Positions 1-8,774 of a DNA stretch of 64,000 bases are shown in pieces. Position 1 is the stretch's first letter; each line of letters starts with the position of its first letter. This stretch comes from a virus, in the IMG/VR virus record IMGVR_UViG_3300036827_000134, positions 1-64,000 of that record; one strand, written 5' to 3'. Below the pieces are notes generated by a model. That model had not been told where the DNA came from, ran no database searches, and was given only the letters and a program-made list of their open reading frames with translations. The position numbers and the translations under genes are program-made.

Positions 1-40
1 TGCTCAGCAACAAGCAAGCAACGCGTCGTCATTGACTTAG
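1..40 (+). CDS. 3' end of the fibre-associated small protein (complete copy at 63614-63925)
   Basis: These 40 bases encode the last residues (ending QQQASNASSLT) and the TAG stop of the 103-residue protein that is complete at the right end. It is partial here only because the circle is cut at this point. Confidence 0.85.
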   Translation, partial: AQQQASNASSLT

Positions 41-115
41 GAGCCAGGGCCATGGCTGACGACCGTCACTTTATTGGCGGAGATAACTATATTTTAGACG
101 ATATCTCAGGTTTTA
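1..115. repeat. Direct terminal repeat, left copy
   Basis: Bases 1-115 are identical to bases 63886-64000. The copy holds the last 40 bases of the CDS that ends at 63925 and the first 64 bases of the CDS starting at 52, so reading frames continue smoothly from the right end into the left. This fits a circular or terminally redundant molecule with a unit of 63,885 bp. The visible length is a minimum because the window ends inside the repeat. Confidence 0.95.
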
Positions 116-588
116 AGATAAGAGCCACCCGCGCGCGCATCATTCCAGGTGGCCAGACCGGGAACCTCGCGGTAGCGCCGGAGCGGTGGGAACCGCAGCA
201 ACCGCAGGACTTTGTCACCGGCGTTTATGACGATCAGACCGTGGATTTGGCGCGGCCGCGCCAGACCAACCAATTCGTCATCACAGGGACTTTCGTGACT
301 GCGCCATCAGCATCGCGCGCCAACACGATCACGGTCGACAGCACCGTAGGTTTCCAGGCGACAAGCCTCGTGCAGATCATGCTCGATAGCGGCGACAACT
401 TTCAGACACAGGTGCTGTCGGTCGCCGGAAACGTCATGACGCTGACCAACCCGTTGCCGGCATCGGTTGGTAGCCTCTACGGCGATCCCATCGAGAACTC
501 GGTGTTGCTGCTGCAATACTCCGCCTCGGCTGGGTTCTTCGTGCTCGACAGTGCCAACGGTATCCTCAATTACAATGTGCTCGCATGA
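52..588 (+). CDS. Hypothetical virion protein downstream of glycine-rich fibre
   Basis: This is a 178-residue protein of unknown function. The ATG at 52 has an AGGAG ribosome site about 8 bases upstream. Residues 70-130 are rich in T, S and V and read like beta-strands, as expected for a virion or fibre component. There is no signal peptide or membrane segment. It lies between the two fibre blocks, and its stop overlaps the next start (ATGA), so it is co-translated with the fibre gene at 585. No family was recognised; the structural role is inferred from position only. Confidence 0.7.
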   Translation: MADDRHFIGGDNYILDDISGFKIRATRARIIPGGQTGNLAVAPERWEPQQPQDFVTGVYDDQTVDLARPRQTNQFVITGTFVTAPSASRANTITVDSTVGFQATSLVQIMLDSGDNFQTQVLSVAGNVMTLTNPLPASVGSLYGDPIENSVLLLQYSASAGFFVLDSANGILNYNVLA

Positions 589-1529
589 CATTTAATCCCG
601 GCGACACCCTGACCGCTGCGGAAATGAACCAACTGGTCCCGCCGAGCGGGGCATTGCTTGGGGGTACCGGAACAACATTTTCGATCGTCAATCTCGGTAG
701 CGGACTCGCTCTGAGCGGCGGCACACTCGATGCGGACTGGCAGCTGGGAACCGTCACTGCGCTCCTCGGGCTTGCAGTTGTTTCGGGTAGCTTGGAAGCC
801 CAGTGGCAAGGGCCGACCATCACAGCGCTTGGGTCTGGCGTCTCCGGGAGCGGTGGGACCCTGACCGCAACGGGATCGGGAGGTTCCGTTACCCAGGTTG
901 ACACCGGTGCCGGCCTCACGGGTGGTCCAATCTCCTCGTCAGGTACGGTGTCGTTTGCGGCAATCGCTGCAGCGTCGCTGATCGCCAATGCATCGTCAGC
1001 CAGCGCGGTGCCGTCAGCCGTGCCGCTCGGGGCGGGCCTCGCGTTCTCCGGAAGTTCGCTCGCCGCCAACTATCAGGCCGGCACACTGGCGAGTTTCGCA
1101 ACGGGCTTGTCGCTGGTCGGCACCGCGTTGGCACCCGCGGTCGCCGCGGCCGGTAACGGCATCGCGATAAACTCCGGCACCATCTCGATCGACAACTCCC
1201 AGACCTTGACGGGTGCAGTCGCCGGAACGCTGACCATCGCACCGGCGAGTGGCATAGACAACGTGCTGGTTAATATGCCGACGGCCTCTGGTACGGTGAC
1301 ACTCGCTGCATCGCCGGCCTATCCGTTCCAAAAGACCCTGCTGAACATTAAGCAGGGTTCGACACCGCAGAGCGTGGCGCTCAACAGCGGTTTTGTCTTT
1401 GCCACCTCTGGCGGCCCGACAGGTTACACCGCCACCGCCACCGCCAGCGCGCGAGACATCCTCGGCCTCTATTCGCCTGACGGTACGCACTGGCTTGTCG
1501 ACGGTATGCTGCAGGGGGTCACCATTTGA
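585..1529 (+). CDS. Putative tail fibre protein
   Basis: 314 residues, dominated by G, S, T, A and L repeats such as 'GGTLDADWQLGT', 'SGSLEAQWQGPT' and 'SGSSLAANYQAGT'. These are spaced about 30-50 residues apart, the pattern of a trimeric beta-structured fibre shaft. The C-terminal part (about 220-310) is more ordinary sequence and may be the tip. It begins with ATGA overlap on the preceding gene and ends overlapping the TTG start of the glycine-rich protein, so the three form a translationally coupled fibre cluster. Receptor binding is inferred. Confidence 0.7.
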   Translation: MTFNPGDTLTAAEMNQLVPPSGALLGGTGTTFSIVNLGSGLALSGGTLDADWQLGTVTALLGLAVVSGSLEAQWQGPTITALGSGVSGSGGTLTATGSGGSVTQVDTGAGLTGGPISSSGTVSFAAIAAASLIANASSASAVPSAVPLGAGLAFSGSSLAANYQAGTLASFATGLSLVGTALAPAVAAAGNGIAINSGTISIDNSQTLTGAVAGTLTIAPASGIDNVLVNMPTASGTVTLAASPAYPFQKTLLNIKQGSTPQSVALNSGFVFATSGGPTGYTATATASARDILGLYSPDGTHWLVDGMLQGVTI

Positions 1530-2548
1530 CCACGGTCACGGTCCTGCTCACGTCTGGCACGACATGGGCGGTGCCTGCTGATTGGACGACCGCAGGCAGC
1601 ACGATCGAGTGCAGAGGAGGCGGGGGTTCTCCCTCCACCTGGGATACCTCGCACTTCGCGTCTCTTGGCGGTGGAGGAGGCGCTTATTCGAAATCCGTTG
1701 CCCAGGCCCTCACGCCTAGCGCGACGGTGAACATCAACATCGGTTCGGGCGGCGTTCCCGCGCTGACCAGCAACACGGATGGTCCCGCGGGCGGCGACAC
1801 CTGGATCGCGAACAACAATACCGCCGTCAATATCTCTTCGTCTGGCGTGATTTGCGGCGCCAAAGGTGGCTCTGGCGCAAGTCACGGCGGCTTCGGAACA
1901 GGGTCAGGCGGCGCAGGCGGTGCCGCAGCATCGGGCGTCGCCTTGGGTACCGGGAATATCAAGACGAGCGGCGGCGCGGGCGGCGGCAACAGCGGCACAT
2001 CCAGTGCAGGCGGCGGCGCGGGCGGATCGGGTGGAAACGGGGGATTGGCCGGCTCCGGGGGTTCCGGCTCCCAAGGAGGCGCAGCCGGAGGAGCAGGAGC
2101 GGACGCTGGCCCAGGTGGCTCTGCGGGAGGCGGCAACGCTCCCGGCACCAGCGTGGGTGCAACCGGCGGATTCAATACCGCTGGTGGTATCGGCAGCGCA
2201 GGGGTTGGAGCACCGTCGAACGGCGTCGCGGGAGGTAATGGTACCGCAGGCGGCGGAGGCGGCGGCGGTTTCGGCGGCACGTCGTCAACCGGTGGTAATG
2301 GCGGCGATGGTCAGGAGTGGGGCGCCAACTTCGGTTCCGGCGGAGGCGGCGGTGTGGGCACGGGTTCGTCCCCTACCGTTTCGCTCGGCGGTAGCGGTGG
2401 CCGGTGGGGCGGCGGCGGAGGGGGCGGAGGTCAGGCCGGTCCCCCCACCTCTTCCCAGAAGCCAGGCAGCGGTGCGCAAGGGGCCATCCTGATTACTTAC
2501 ACCTCCTCGGGTGTTTCGTCCGCGCAAGGGCTTTGGTTCCACCATTGA
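1526..2548 (+). CDS. Glycine-rich fibre tip / adhesin-like protein
   Basis: 340 residues starting at TTG 1526. Residues 30-320 are extremely glycine-rich (runs of GGGGG, GGAGG, GGNGG) and end in 'GAILITYTSS', the typical closing strand of phage glycine-rich domains. Such domains form polyglycine-II sandwiches in phage adhesins, e.g. gp38 of Salmonella phage S16 (known family). A second, longer protein of this type lies at 62358-63614, directly before this cluster on the circular map. Host-surface recognition is therefore likely. The low-complexity GC-rich DNA generates long false ORFs in other frames. Confidence 0.75.
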   Translation: MTTVTVLLTSGTTWAVPADWTTAGSTIECRGGGGSPSTWDTSHFASLGGGGGAYSKSVAQALTPSATVNINIGSGGVPALTSNTDGPAGGDTWIANNNTAVNISSSGVICGAKGGSGASHGGFGTGSGGAGGAAASGVALGTGNIKTSGGAGGGNSGTSSAGGGAGGSGGNGGLAGSGGSGSQGGAAGGAGADAGPGGSAGGGNAPGTSVGATGGFNTAGGIGSAGVGAPSNGVAGGNGTAGGGGGGGFGGTSSTGGNGGDGQEWGANFGSGGGGGVGTGSSPTVSLGGSGGRWGGGGGGGGQAGPPTSSQKPGSGAQGAILITYTSSGVSSAQGLWFHH

Positions 2549-2557
2549 GAGTGAGCA

Positions 2558-3571
2558 ATGTCACAGACCACCAGCGGAACATTTTCGGGCTCACCGTCGA
2601 TCATCACCCTGCTTAATGGGTCGATGCGCATTGCTCAGGTGATTGGTTCGGAGGAGACCGCCACTGGCGCGCAGCTGGCGAACGCCCTGGATGCCATGCG
2701 GGCCATGTGCAAAGGCTGGCAGGCCTCGGGTATCCACCTCTGGTGCGAGGAAGAGGGGATCCTGTTCGTTCAACCGGGTCAGACCCAGTACCAGATCGGC
2801 GCTGGTTCGCCTGACAAAGTAACCCTCTGGGATTCGCTGATCCAGACATCGCTGACCGCGAACGCGGCCGCGGCCGCGACAACGATCAGTATCGCGTCCC
2901 TGACCGGCGTCCTTTCCGATCTCAACACGATCGCCGCCGGCTATCAGATCGGCATTCAAATGGCCGATGGCACCAACTTCTGGACCACGGTCAGCGGTGC
3001 GCCATCTGGCCTGGTCGTCACACTGGCCGATGCACTGCCGTCGCCGGCGCTGAACGGCGCGCTGGTCTTTGCCTATGCGACGCCGCTTTATCGTCCGCTC
3101 CGGGTCATGGGTGGCCGGCGCTACAATCTCGCCTCGCGGATCGACATTCAGATCAATATGTGGGCACGCCTCGATTACGCGAACCAGAGCAACAAGTACG
3201 TCACCGGCATTCCGACGGCGTTCTTTTATGATCCGCAGACCGGCAACGGGGCTTACTCGCAGGTGCGCGGCATATGGAACAGCTGGCCGACGCCGCAGGA
3301 CAATACGAATGCCATGCGCTTCACGGCGCAGCGACCGATTCAGGATCTCGGCACGCTGGCCAACATCCCGGACTTTCCGGACGAATGGGACGCGGCGCTG
3401 AAGTGGAACCTGGCGCTCGAGATCGGCCCGGAGAACGGCACGCCGGCAGAGCAATTGCAGATCATCGTCAAGCAGGCCGAGCGCTGGTACTCCATGGCAA
3501 AGGAGTGGGACCGGGAAAGCGAGTCGATCCGGTTCGGCGTCGCTACCTCGCGCGGCCAGAGCAGGGGCTAG
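2558..3571 (+). CDS. P22 gp4-like head-tail connector protein
   Basis: 337 residues. The opening ('QVIGSEETATGAQLANALDAMRAM...GWQASGI') is typical of podovirus tail accessory factor gp4 / tubular adaptor proteins, which sit under the portal and seal the filled head. A central T/S-rich insertion (about 95-160) is followed by the conserved C-terminal part, with 'FPDEWDAALKWNLALEI' helices near the end. It directly precedes the gp10-like protein, the order expected from P22-type tails. Its TAG stop overlaps the stop of the convergent HNH gene. Confidence 0.75.
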   Translation: MSQTTSGTFSGSPSIITLLNGSMRIAQVIGSEETATGAQLANALDAMRAMCKGWQASGIHLWCEEEGILFVQPGQTQYQIGAGSPDKVTLWDSLIQTSLTANAAAAATTISIASLTGVLSDLNTIAAGYQIGIQMADGTNFWTTVSGAPSGLVVTLADALPSPALNGALVFAYATPLYRPLRVMGGRRYNLASRIDIQINMWARLDYANQSNKYVTGIPTAFFYDPQTGNGAYSQVRGIWNSWPTPQDNTNAMRFTAQRPIQDLGTLANIPDFPDEWDAALKWNLALEIGPENGTPAEQLQIIVKQAERWYSMAKEWDRESESIRFGVATSRGQSRG

Positions 3572-4131
3572 ATGGCCACACGGCGTCTCGTAATCGGGCC
3601 GCCCACGTGTTTCCATATGCGGCCGGAGCAAATAGCAGCGATATGGGAAACCTGGGCACAATGGTCTTTCGCGATTGTCTTGATCAGTTCGCCTTCCGCT
3701 CGTCGTACTCGCATACCCTGCACTTGGCTATTAGAGAACTTCGCCAGAGCATGATACTCACCCGAAATTACACGGCGCCCGAGCACCCGGAACGCATGTT
3801 CCTGGTTGGCCGAGCTTGTGAGGTACTCAAGATTACTGGCAGCGCAATCAAGCTTGCGACCATTCTTGTGGTTGACCTCATGGCCGCTCGGACAAGGGCC
3901 GATGAAGGCGCAGGCGACCAGGACGTGGACGGACCTATCAACTCGACGTCGATCAGGAAGGCTAAGGCCGACCTTCAGGTACTTTCCTCGAAGCGATGGT
4001 TTGAGGATTCTACCCACGCAGCGACGCCGGCCAGAAATATCACTGCCGACAATACGGACTTGCCCGTCGTTCGAGACCTCGTATCTTCCGTCCGTCTCGG
4101 TTATTGGAAGCCATACAAGGCGGTTGGACAT
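3568..4131 (-). CDS. NUMOD4/HNH homing endonuclease
   Basis: 187 residues from the ATG at 4131, which has an AGAGGG ribosome site; a longer reading to 4197 lacks support. The N-terminus 'VWLPITETDGRYEVSNDGQVR' matches the NUMOD4 DNA-binding motif. The HNH core is 'HVLVACAFIGPCPSGHEVNHKN' followed by 'NLEYLTSSANQEHA'. It lies on the opposite strand between the gp4-like and gp10-like genes, sharing the CTAG stop with the former. Free-standing phage HNH genes of this kind cut intron- or gene-less alleles and spread by repair. Role in the virus itself is probably none. Confidence 0.88.
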   Translation of the reverse strand: MSNRLVWLPITETDGRYEVSNDGQVRIVGSDISGRRRCVGRILKPSLRGKYLKVGLSLPDRRRVDRSVHVLVACAFIGPCPSGHEVNHKNGRKLDCAASNLEYLTSSANQEHAFRVLGRRVISGEYHALAKFSNSQVQGMRVRRAEGELIKTIAKDHCAQVSHIAAICSGRIWKHVGGPITRRRVAI

Positions 4132-4161
4132 GACCCTCTTTATCCTGCGTAGGACGTAGCG

Positions 4162-5376
4162 GTGCCCCAAGTGGCCTGGGCGTCTCAGGCATACCAAGCC
4201 CGCAGTCCGCAGCTTCTCTCCCAGCAGGCGATCAACTGCTTTACAGAGCCTACACCCAAAGAAGGTAAAACGACAACACCGCTCTACGGCATCCCAGGCC
4301 TCTCTCTGTTCTCACGCATGGGCAACGGTCCGATCATCGGGCTGCATGTGATGAACCAGACACTGTTCATCCTTTCTGGGCGGCAACTATGGTCGATTGA
4401 TTACGAGACGTTTCTTGAGACGGCGCCGTGGTCGCCCGTCGCCGCCACCTTCATCGGCACCACGACGCTCGGTGGCCTCGCCTCGATGGCCGACAACACG
4501 CAACAGCTGGTGATGGTCGACGGCAGCGCCGGTTGGGTCTACCAACCGGGTGGCCTCAACCAGGTAACGACCGCCACTGTCGCAGTCGGTGGAACGTCGA
4601 TCCCCGCCAACATCATTGGCGTGCTTGGCCCCGGCGACGCGCTCCTCGTGGAGATGGACGACGGATCGGTGTTCCATACAACGGTGGCATCGGTGACCGC
4701 GACCAGCATCGCGTTGACCGATGCGCTGCCCAGCCAATTAAGTGCCGGCGCCATCATCATCGACCCGACGAACGTGCTCGGTCAAATCACCGCGCCGGCC
4801 TTCAAAGCCGCCAACACAGTGCGGTACTTCGACGGTTACTTCGTCTTTAATGCCCGCAATACGCGGCAGTTTTTCATCTCAGGGATCAATGACGGCACGC
4901 AATATTCCGGCCTGGACTTCGCGACAGCTTCGGCCGGCAGCGATCTGCTTGTCTCTCTGGAAGTCTGGCACGAGCAATTGTTGCTGTTGTGCGAACGGCA
5001 CACCGAGGTCTGGTGGGACTCGGGCAACGCATCGTTTCCGTTCCAGCGTTACGATGCCGCGCTGATCGCCCGCGGTCTGCCATTGGGCGCGCCGTACTGT
5101 GTCTGCTCCGAGGATAACACGGTCTTCTGGATGGGCGACGATGGCATTTTTTATCGTCTCGACAACTATGCGCCGAAGCGCATCAGCACCTACGCGATGG
5201 AAACCGCCTGGGCACAATATCCGCTGCGCTTCACTGACGCGTCCTGTTTTGTGCTGGATCAGGAAGGGCATAAGTTCATCATCATCAACTTTCCCTCGGG
5301 CGACGGAACGTGGTGTTACGACATTTCCTCGGGGTTGTGGCATCAACGCGTGAGTTACGGCACGGCGTGGGTGTGA
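4162..5376 (+). CDS. P22 gp10-like stabilisation protein, N-terminal beta-propeller part (split gene)
   Basis: 404 residues from GTG 4162. The opening 'RSPQLLSQQAINCFTEPTPKEG' and 'LYGIPGLSLF' and later 'AANTVRYFDGYFVFNARNTRQFFIS' are the pattern of phage packaged-DNA stabilisation proteins (gp10 family), tail hub proteins that close the connector. Family members normally continue into a C-terminal beta domain. Here translation stops at TGA 5374-5376, followed by an in-frame TAA at 5383. The missing C-terminal domain appears in the next ORF (5386-6531), in the same reading frame but behind a SPRY-like module. The two products presumably assemble together. Confidence 0.75.
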   Translation: MPQVAWASQAYQARSPQLLSQQAINCFTEPTPKEGKTTTPLYGIPGLSLFSRMGNGPIIGLHVMNQTLFILSGRQLWSIDYETFLETAPWSPVAATFIGTTTLGGLASMADNTQQLVMVDGSAGWVYQPGGLNQVTTATVAVGGTSIPANIIGVLGPGDALLVEMDDGSVFHTTVASVTATSIALTDALPSQLSAGAIIIDPTNVLGQITAPAFKAANTVRYFDGYFVFNARNTRQFFISGINDGTQYSGLDFATASAGSDLLVSLEVWHEQLLLLCERHTEVWWDSGNASFPFQRYDAALIARGLPLGAPYCVCSEDNTVFWMGDDGIFYRLDNYAPKRISTYAMETAWAQYPLRFTDASCFVLDQEGHKFIIINFPSGDGTWCYDISSGLWHQRVSYGTAWV

Positions 5377-5385
5377 CGGCATTAA

Positions 5386-6531
5386 ATGGCGGATTATCAG
5401 GTCTATTTCAGACTCGACAACGGCTCATGGTTCGGTTCGGCGCCGGGAGCTGATCCGGTCGCCAACACGGGCGGTATGGACCTGTCCGCGATGGCCGGCA
5501 CGACGATGTATCCAGCGGTGCAAGGCACCGGCGATGCCGGCATTACCGTGAATTTCGGCGCGTCGGCGTTCTCTTTCCCGGTGCCGTCAGGATACGTGGC
5601 TGGCTGGCCGCACAGCGGCGGCGGCTTCACGACGCTCGATCCAAGCAAACTATTCGGAAGCGCTGCTCTGGGTAGCGGCAATTTGGTTGCCGGCTTTGCC
5701 ACCGTGCCAGGCCTGGCGCAGGCGGTCGACGGCTACACCACCGGCAAATACTATTTCGAGTTGGTCAATCCGACCGGCGACCTCTTCTCAGCCGATTGGG
5801 GCGGGGGTATTGGCCAGAACTTCGCGGTTGGCGGAAACCTCAACGAATGGTTTAGCAACGGCCGATTTAGTTCAAGCAACAATCTGGGAGGCGGCCTGAT
5901 CGGCGGCCAGAACCTTGCACACGAGCTGTCGTCGCTGGCCGCGCTTGGCTCGAATGTCTTGTCCGATGTCTTTAATTTCGCAACAAACGCCAATCACATC
6001 GTTGGTGTCGCGGTGTTCCTTACGAGCGCTCCGCCGCCGCCTCCGGCGCCCACGCCAGGCATCGTGGTGCCACCGAACCTCGGCCGCTGGCGAGGGCAGT
6101 GCGGCATCAACTGGAACGGGTTAGCCCTGGTCGGCGACGCATTTACCAATGTTGTCGGTTTGTCGAACTTCAATAGCTTCAACGAGTACGGCAACAAGAT
6201 TCATATGCTGGCGACCTCGCCGCCGCTGCATGAGGATCGCAAGCGCATCTTTGTCTCTCGATTTGAGGTAGAGGTTGAGGCCGGCGAAGGTACGCCAGAC
6301 CTGCCGCAGACCGCGCCGCTACTCGTGCTCGATTACTCGAAAGACGGCGGCATAACCTTTGCGCCGTTGCAGCAATTTCGCTCGATGGGAACCGCCGGCG
6401 AATACATCAAGCGATTGCGGTGGATTAACTTAGGCCAGTCGCGCACCTGGATTTTTCGGATCCGCTATTCCGATGCGGCGCGGCCAGCCATCATCGGCAC
6501 CTATTACGATTACTGGAAATCTTTAGGGTGA
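5386..6531 (+). CDS. SPRY-like domain fused to the C-terminal domain of a gp10-like stabilisation protein
   Basis: 381 residues. Residues about 50-212 look like a B30.2/SPRY domain: 'NFGASAFSFPVPSGY', then 'TTGKYYFEL', 'GGGIGQNF' and 'HIVGVAVFL'. A proline-rich linker (215-230) follows. Residues about 232-370 ('GRWRGQCGINWNGLALVGD', 'HEDRKRIFVSRFEVEVEAG', 'GEYIKRLRWINLG') match the C-terminal part usually found on full-length gp10-type proteins. The preceding ORF supplies the N-terminal propeller, in the same frame, separated by two stops. No good ribosome site precedes ATG 5386, so translation may be coupled. The domain assignment is from motif memory. Confidence 0.65.
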   Translation: MADYQVYFRLDNGSWFGSAPGADPVANTGGMDLSAMAGTTMYPAVQGTGDAGITVNFGASAFSFPVPSGYVAGWPHSGGGFTTLDPSKLFGSAALGSGNLVAGFATVPGLAQAVDGYTTGKYYFELVNPTGDLFSADWGGGIGQNFAVGGNLNEWFSNGRFSSSNNLGGGLIGGQNLAHELSSLAALGSNVLSDVFNFATNANHIVGVAVFLTSAPPPPPAPTPGIVVPPNLGRWRGQCGINWNGLALVGDAFTNVVGLSNFNSFNEYGNKIHMLATSPPLHEDRKRIFVSRFEVEVEAGEGTPDLPQTAPLLVLDYSKDGGITFAPLQQFRSMGTAGEYIKRLRWINLGQSRTWIFRIRYSDAARPAIIGTYYDYWKSLG

Positions 6532-7025
6532 TTGTCACCATCGAGCGCCTGAAGGAGGTTTTGCACTACGATCCTTCGTCGGGAGCCTTCAGATGGCGCG
6601 CGCGACGGCGGTTTTGTAGGTACGGGGCAGGAGACATCGCGGGCACAGACAACGGCAATTATTGGATCATCCGGATCGACGGCGAAGGCTACAAGGCGCA
6701 CCGCCTGGCGTGGTTCTACACATACGGAGCGTGGCCGAAACGCCTGGACCATCGCGATACCGATAAGCTGAATAATCGACTCGCTAATCTAAGGCTCGCA
6801 ACGAACGCTCAGAATGTCGCCAATGTCGGCTTGAGGGCGAACAGCACGACAGGCATCAAAGGGGTTCGTTACGTTCCAAAAGGCCGAAGGCGAAAATGGA
6901 ATGCCCAGATGACCGAGAAGGGAAAAACTCGCAATCTGGGATGGTTCTTCACCGCCGAAGAAGCGACCGTCGCTTATCGCGAAGCGGCGCAGCAGGCGTT
7001 CGGCGAGTTCGCGAGGTTCGAATGA
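6528..7025 (+). CDS. HNH/AP2 homing endonuclease
   Basis: 165 residues. The HNH core is 'KRLDHRDTDKLNNRLANLRL' (about 80-100). An AP2-type DNA-binding domain follows ('GIKGVRYVPKGRRRKW', 'NLGWFFTAEEATVAYREAAQ'), the usual architecture of phage AP2/HNH endonucleases. The start overlaps the stop of the split stabilisation gene and the stop overlaps the next start (ATGA), so the element has slotted in without breaking coupled translation. Confidence 0.9.
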   Translation: MIVTIERLKEVLHYDPSSGAFRWRARRRFCRYGAGDIAGTDNGNYWIIRIDGEGYKAHRLAWFYTYGAWPKRLDHRDTDKLNNRLANLRLATNAQNVANVGLRANSTTGIKGVRYVPKGRRRKWNAQMTEKGKTRNLGWFFTAEEATVAYREAAQQAFGEFARFE

Positions 7026-7456
7026 GCGGTACTGGCCAGTCGAACACACAGGCGCCGACGCGGCTCACGCCGATCGTCCTCGACCAACCAATCGTTGACG
7101 CGCGGACCGGGCAACCGACGCCGTATTTTGGCCAGATGATCCAGCGGATCCTGTCTTACCTCGGCCAACCGGCCACGTCGTCGTCCGGCGGCGGGGGTTC
7201 GGGCAGCGGCCTGACGATCACGGAACAAATCACCAACCTGAACACACAGGTCGAGGTGCTGCAGGCTCAGGCCGCCGGCAACACGCCGCAAAGCGGGACG
7301 ATCTCACGCCTGTCTTCGCTCGAGGTCGCGTTCCGGAATCTTCTGCGGTTCAACCGACCGCCGCCGTCGGCCGCGCTGCGCATCCTGGTACCGGCCGCAC
7401 CGCCACCGCCGCCGAACCTGACACCCGCCATGATACTTTCCTGGTGGAATCAATGA
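7022..7456 (+). CDS. Coiled-coil tail-associated protein
   Basis: 144 residues from ATG 7022 (ATGA overlap with the endonuclease). The N-terminus 'PIVLDQPIVDARTGQPTPYFGQMIQRIL' is common in short phage tail proteins. A Gly/Ser linker (about 58-68) and a heptad-like helix ('ITEQITNLNTQVEVLQAQAA') follow, ending in a proline-rich stretch. It overlaps the next gene by an ATGA. A structural role beside the fibres is inferred; no enzymatic motif is visible. Confidence 0.6.
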   Translation: MSGTGQSNTQAPTRLTPIVLDQPIVDARTGQPTPYFGQMIQRILSYLGQPATSSSGGGGSGSGLTITEQITNLNTQVEVLQAQAAGNTPQSGTISRLSSLEVAFRNLLRFNRPPPSAALRILVPAAPPPPPNLTPAMILSWWNQ

Positions 7457-8685
7457 TCCTCGACACCACAAGCAAGGTGCTCCGGATCGTCCTGGGCGAG
7501 AACCACACCACCAATCAATGCAAGTGCGTGTCATCGTGGACCGAAGGTGCCGCGCCCAATATCTTCAATCCCGGCAACACCAACATCCTGACCAACGACA
7601 CAACTCCCGTCATCGTTGTCGGTGCACCTTCGAAAGCCGGCCGTTACCGCGATGCCCGCGAGGTGCGCGTCAACAACAACGATACGGTGACGCACACCAT
7701 TACCTTGCAGATTTACGACGGCGCGACCGCGTGGCCGATCGCTCCATCGAATGTGTCTGTCCCGGCCGGCGGAGCGTTTGTCTACACGCCTGAGGCCAGC
7801 ATCACGGTCGTTCAAAGCGGCGGCACGACCGCAGGCATCACCGTGGTCGACGGCAATGGCACGACGATCAACGGTGTCACCAGCCTGACCTTGGCCGGTC
7901 CGACGGTGACCGGTTCGTCGCCAAACGCGACAGCGACACTGGTACCTCGAGGCTACATCGACGGCCTACAGATTACCGTTGCGAGTACCACCAGTTTTGC
8001 GGCTTCGGCGGGACAAGCGACATCGTCTGATGGCACGGCGGTGATGAACCTGGCCTCGGCAATCACCAAGCTGACCGGAGGCACATGGGTCGCCGGCAAC
8101 AATCAGAACGGACTCGATACCGGCACGATCGCCAATTCGACCACGTATCACGCCTATTTGATTTTCAATCCCAGCACGCTGGTCACCGACGTTCTATTTT
8201 CGACGAACGCGACGACGCCATCGCTGCCTTCCGGCTTTACGAAATTCCGGCGGATTTTCAGCTTCTACACGGGGGCATCCACTGCGCCGCTGGTCACGGT
8301 CATCCAGAACGGAGACCGGTTTGACCTGGGCACGCCGATTCAGGACACTTTGGGCACCCCCGGCGTCACCACAGCGTTGACCCAAACCCTGAGTGTCCCG
8401 ACCGGTATTGTCGTGGAGGCAATTCTCAGTGGGTTTTTGTTGGATGCCACCGGCAGCAATACGGCGCTTTATCTGTCATCGCTGGCGCAGACCAACGTGG
8501 CGGCGGGCGCCGGTTTGGCAATGACAACGGAGCAAGGCGCGGCAGCGGCTACAGGGCTTGGTACCTATTCAGGATTTCGAGTTATAACGGATACAGCGGC
8601 TGGGATCAGAAGGCGTGTCAGCACCACCACCGCACAAATACTTATCGTCACCAACGGCTGGATCGACCGACGCGGCAAGCAGTGA
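7453..8685 (+). CDS. Putative tail / receptor-binding structural protein
   Basis: 410 residues from ATG 7453 (ATGA overlap). The N-terminal 110 residues form a beta-rich unit ('REVRVNNNDTVTHTITLQIYDG', then 'VPAGGAFVYTPEASITVV'). The remainder is T/S/A-rich with repeated strand-turn patterns and ends in 'LIVTNGWIDRRGKQ'. There are no catalytic or membrane signals. Its place among tail genes suggests a fibre or baseplate-like component. Confidence 0.6.
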   Translation: MILDTTSKVLRIVLGENHTTNQCKCVSSWTEGAAPNIFNPGNTNILTNDTTPVIVVGAPSKAGRYRDAREVRVNNNDTVTHTITLQIYDGATAWPIAPSNVSVPAGGAFVYTPEASITVVQSGGTTAGITVVDGNGTTINGVTSLTLAGPTVTGSSPNATATLVPRGYIDGLQITVASTTSFAASAGQATSSDGTAVMNLASAITKLTGGTWVAGNNQNGLDTGTIANSTTYHAYLIFNPSTLVTDVLFSTNATTPSLPSGFTKFRRIFSFYTGASTAPLVTVIQNGDRFDLGTPIQDTLGTPGVTTALTQTLSVPTGIVVEAILSGFLLDATGSNTALYLSSLAQTNVAAGAGLAMTTEQGAAAATGLGTYSGFRVITDTAAGIRRRVSTTTAQILIVTNGWIDRRGKQ

Positions 8686-8774
8686 TCGCGTTTGCCTTCG
8701 GACCCTTCACCTGATACTCAAACGGTCCGGCGTAAGGAGCGCCTCCCGTCCAGAGATCAGGATGAGAGCCCTAC

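Noticed and set aside
1866-2492. Arg/Ala-rich ORFs overlapping the glycine-rich fibre genes
   Set aside because: They are frame-shifted readings of GGC/GGA repeats; the glycine-rich frame is the coding one. The same applies around 62429-63500.
3274-4152. Long plus-strand ORF across the connector end and HNH gene
   Set aside because: It is the shadow of the real connector frame and of the minus-strand NUMOD4/HNH gene; the translation has no coherent composition.
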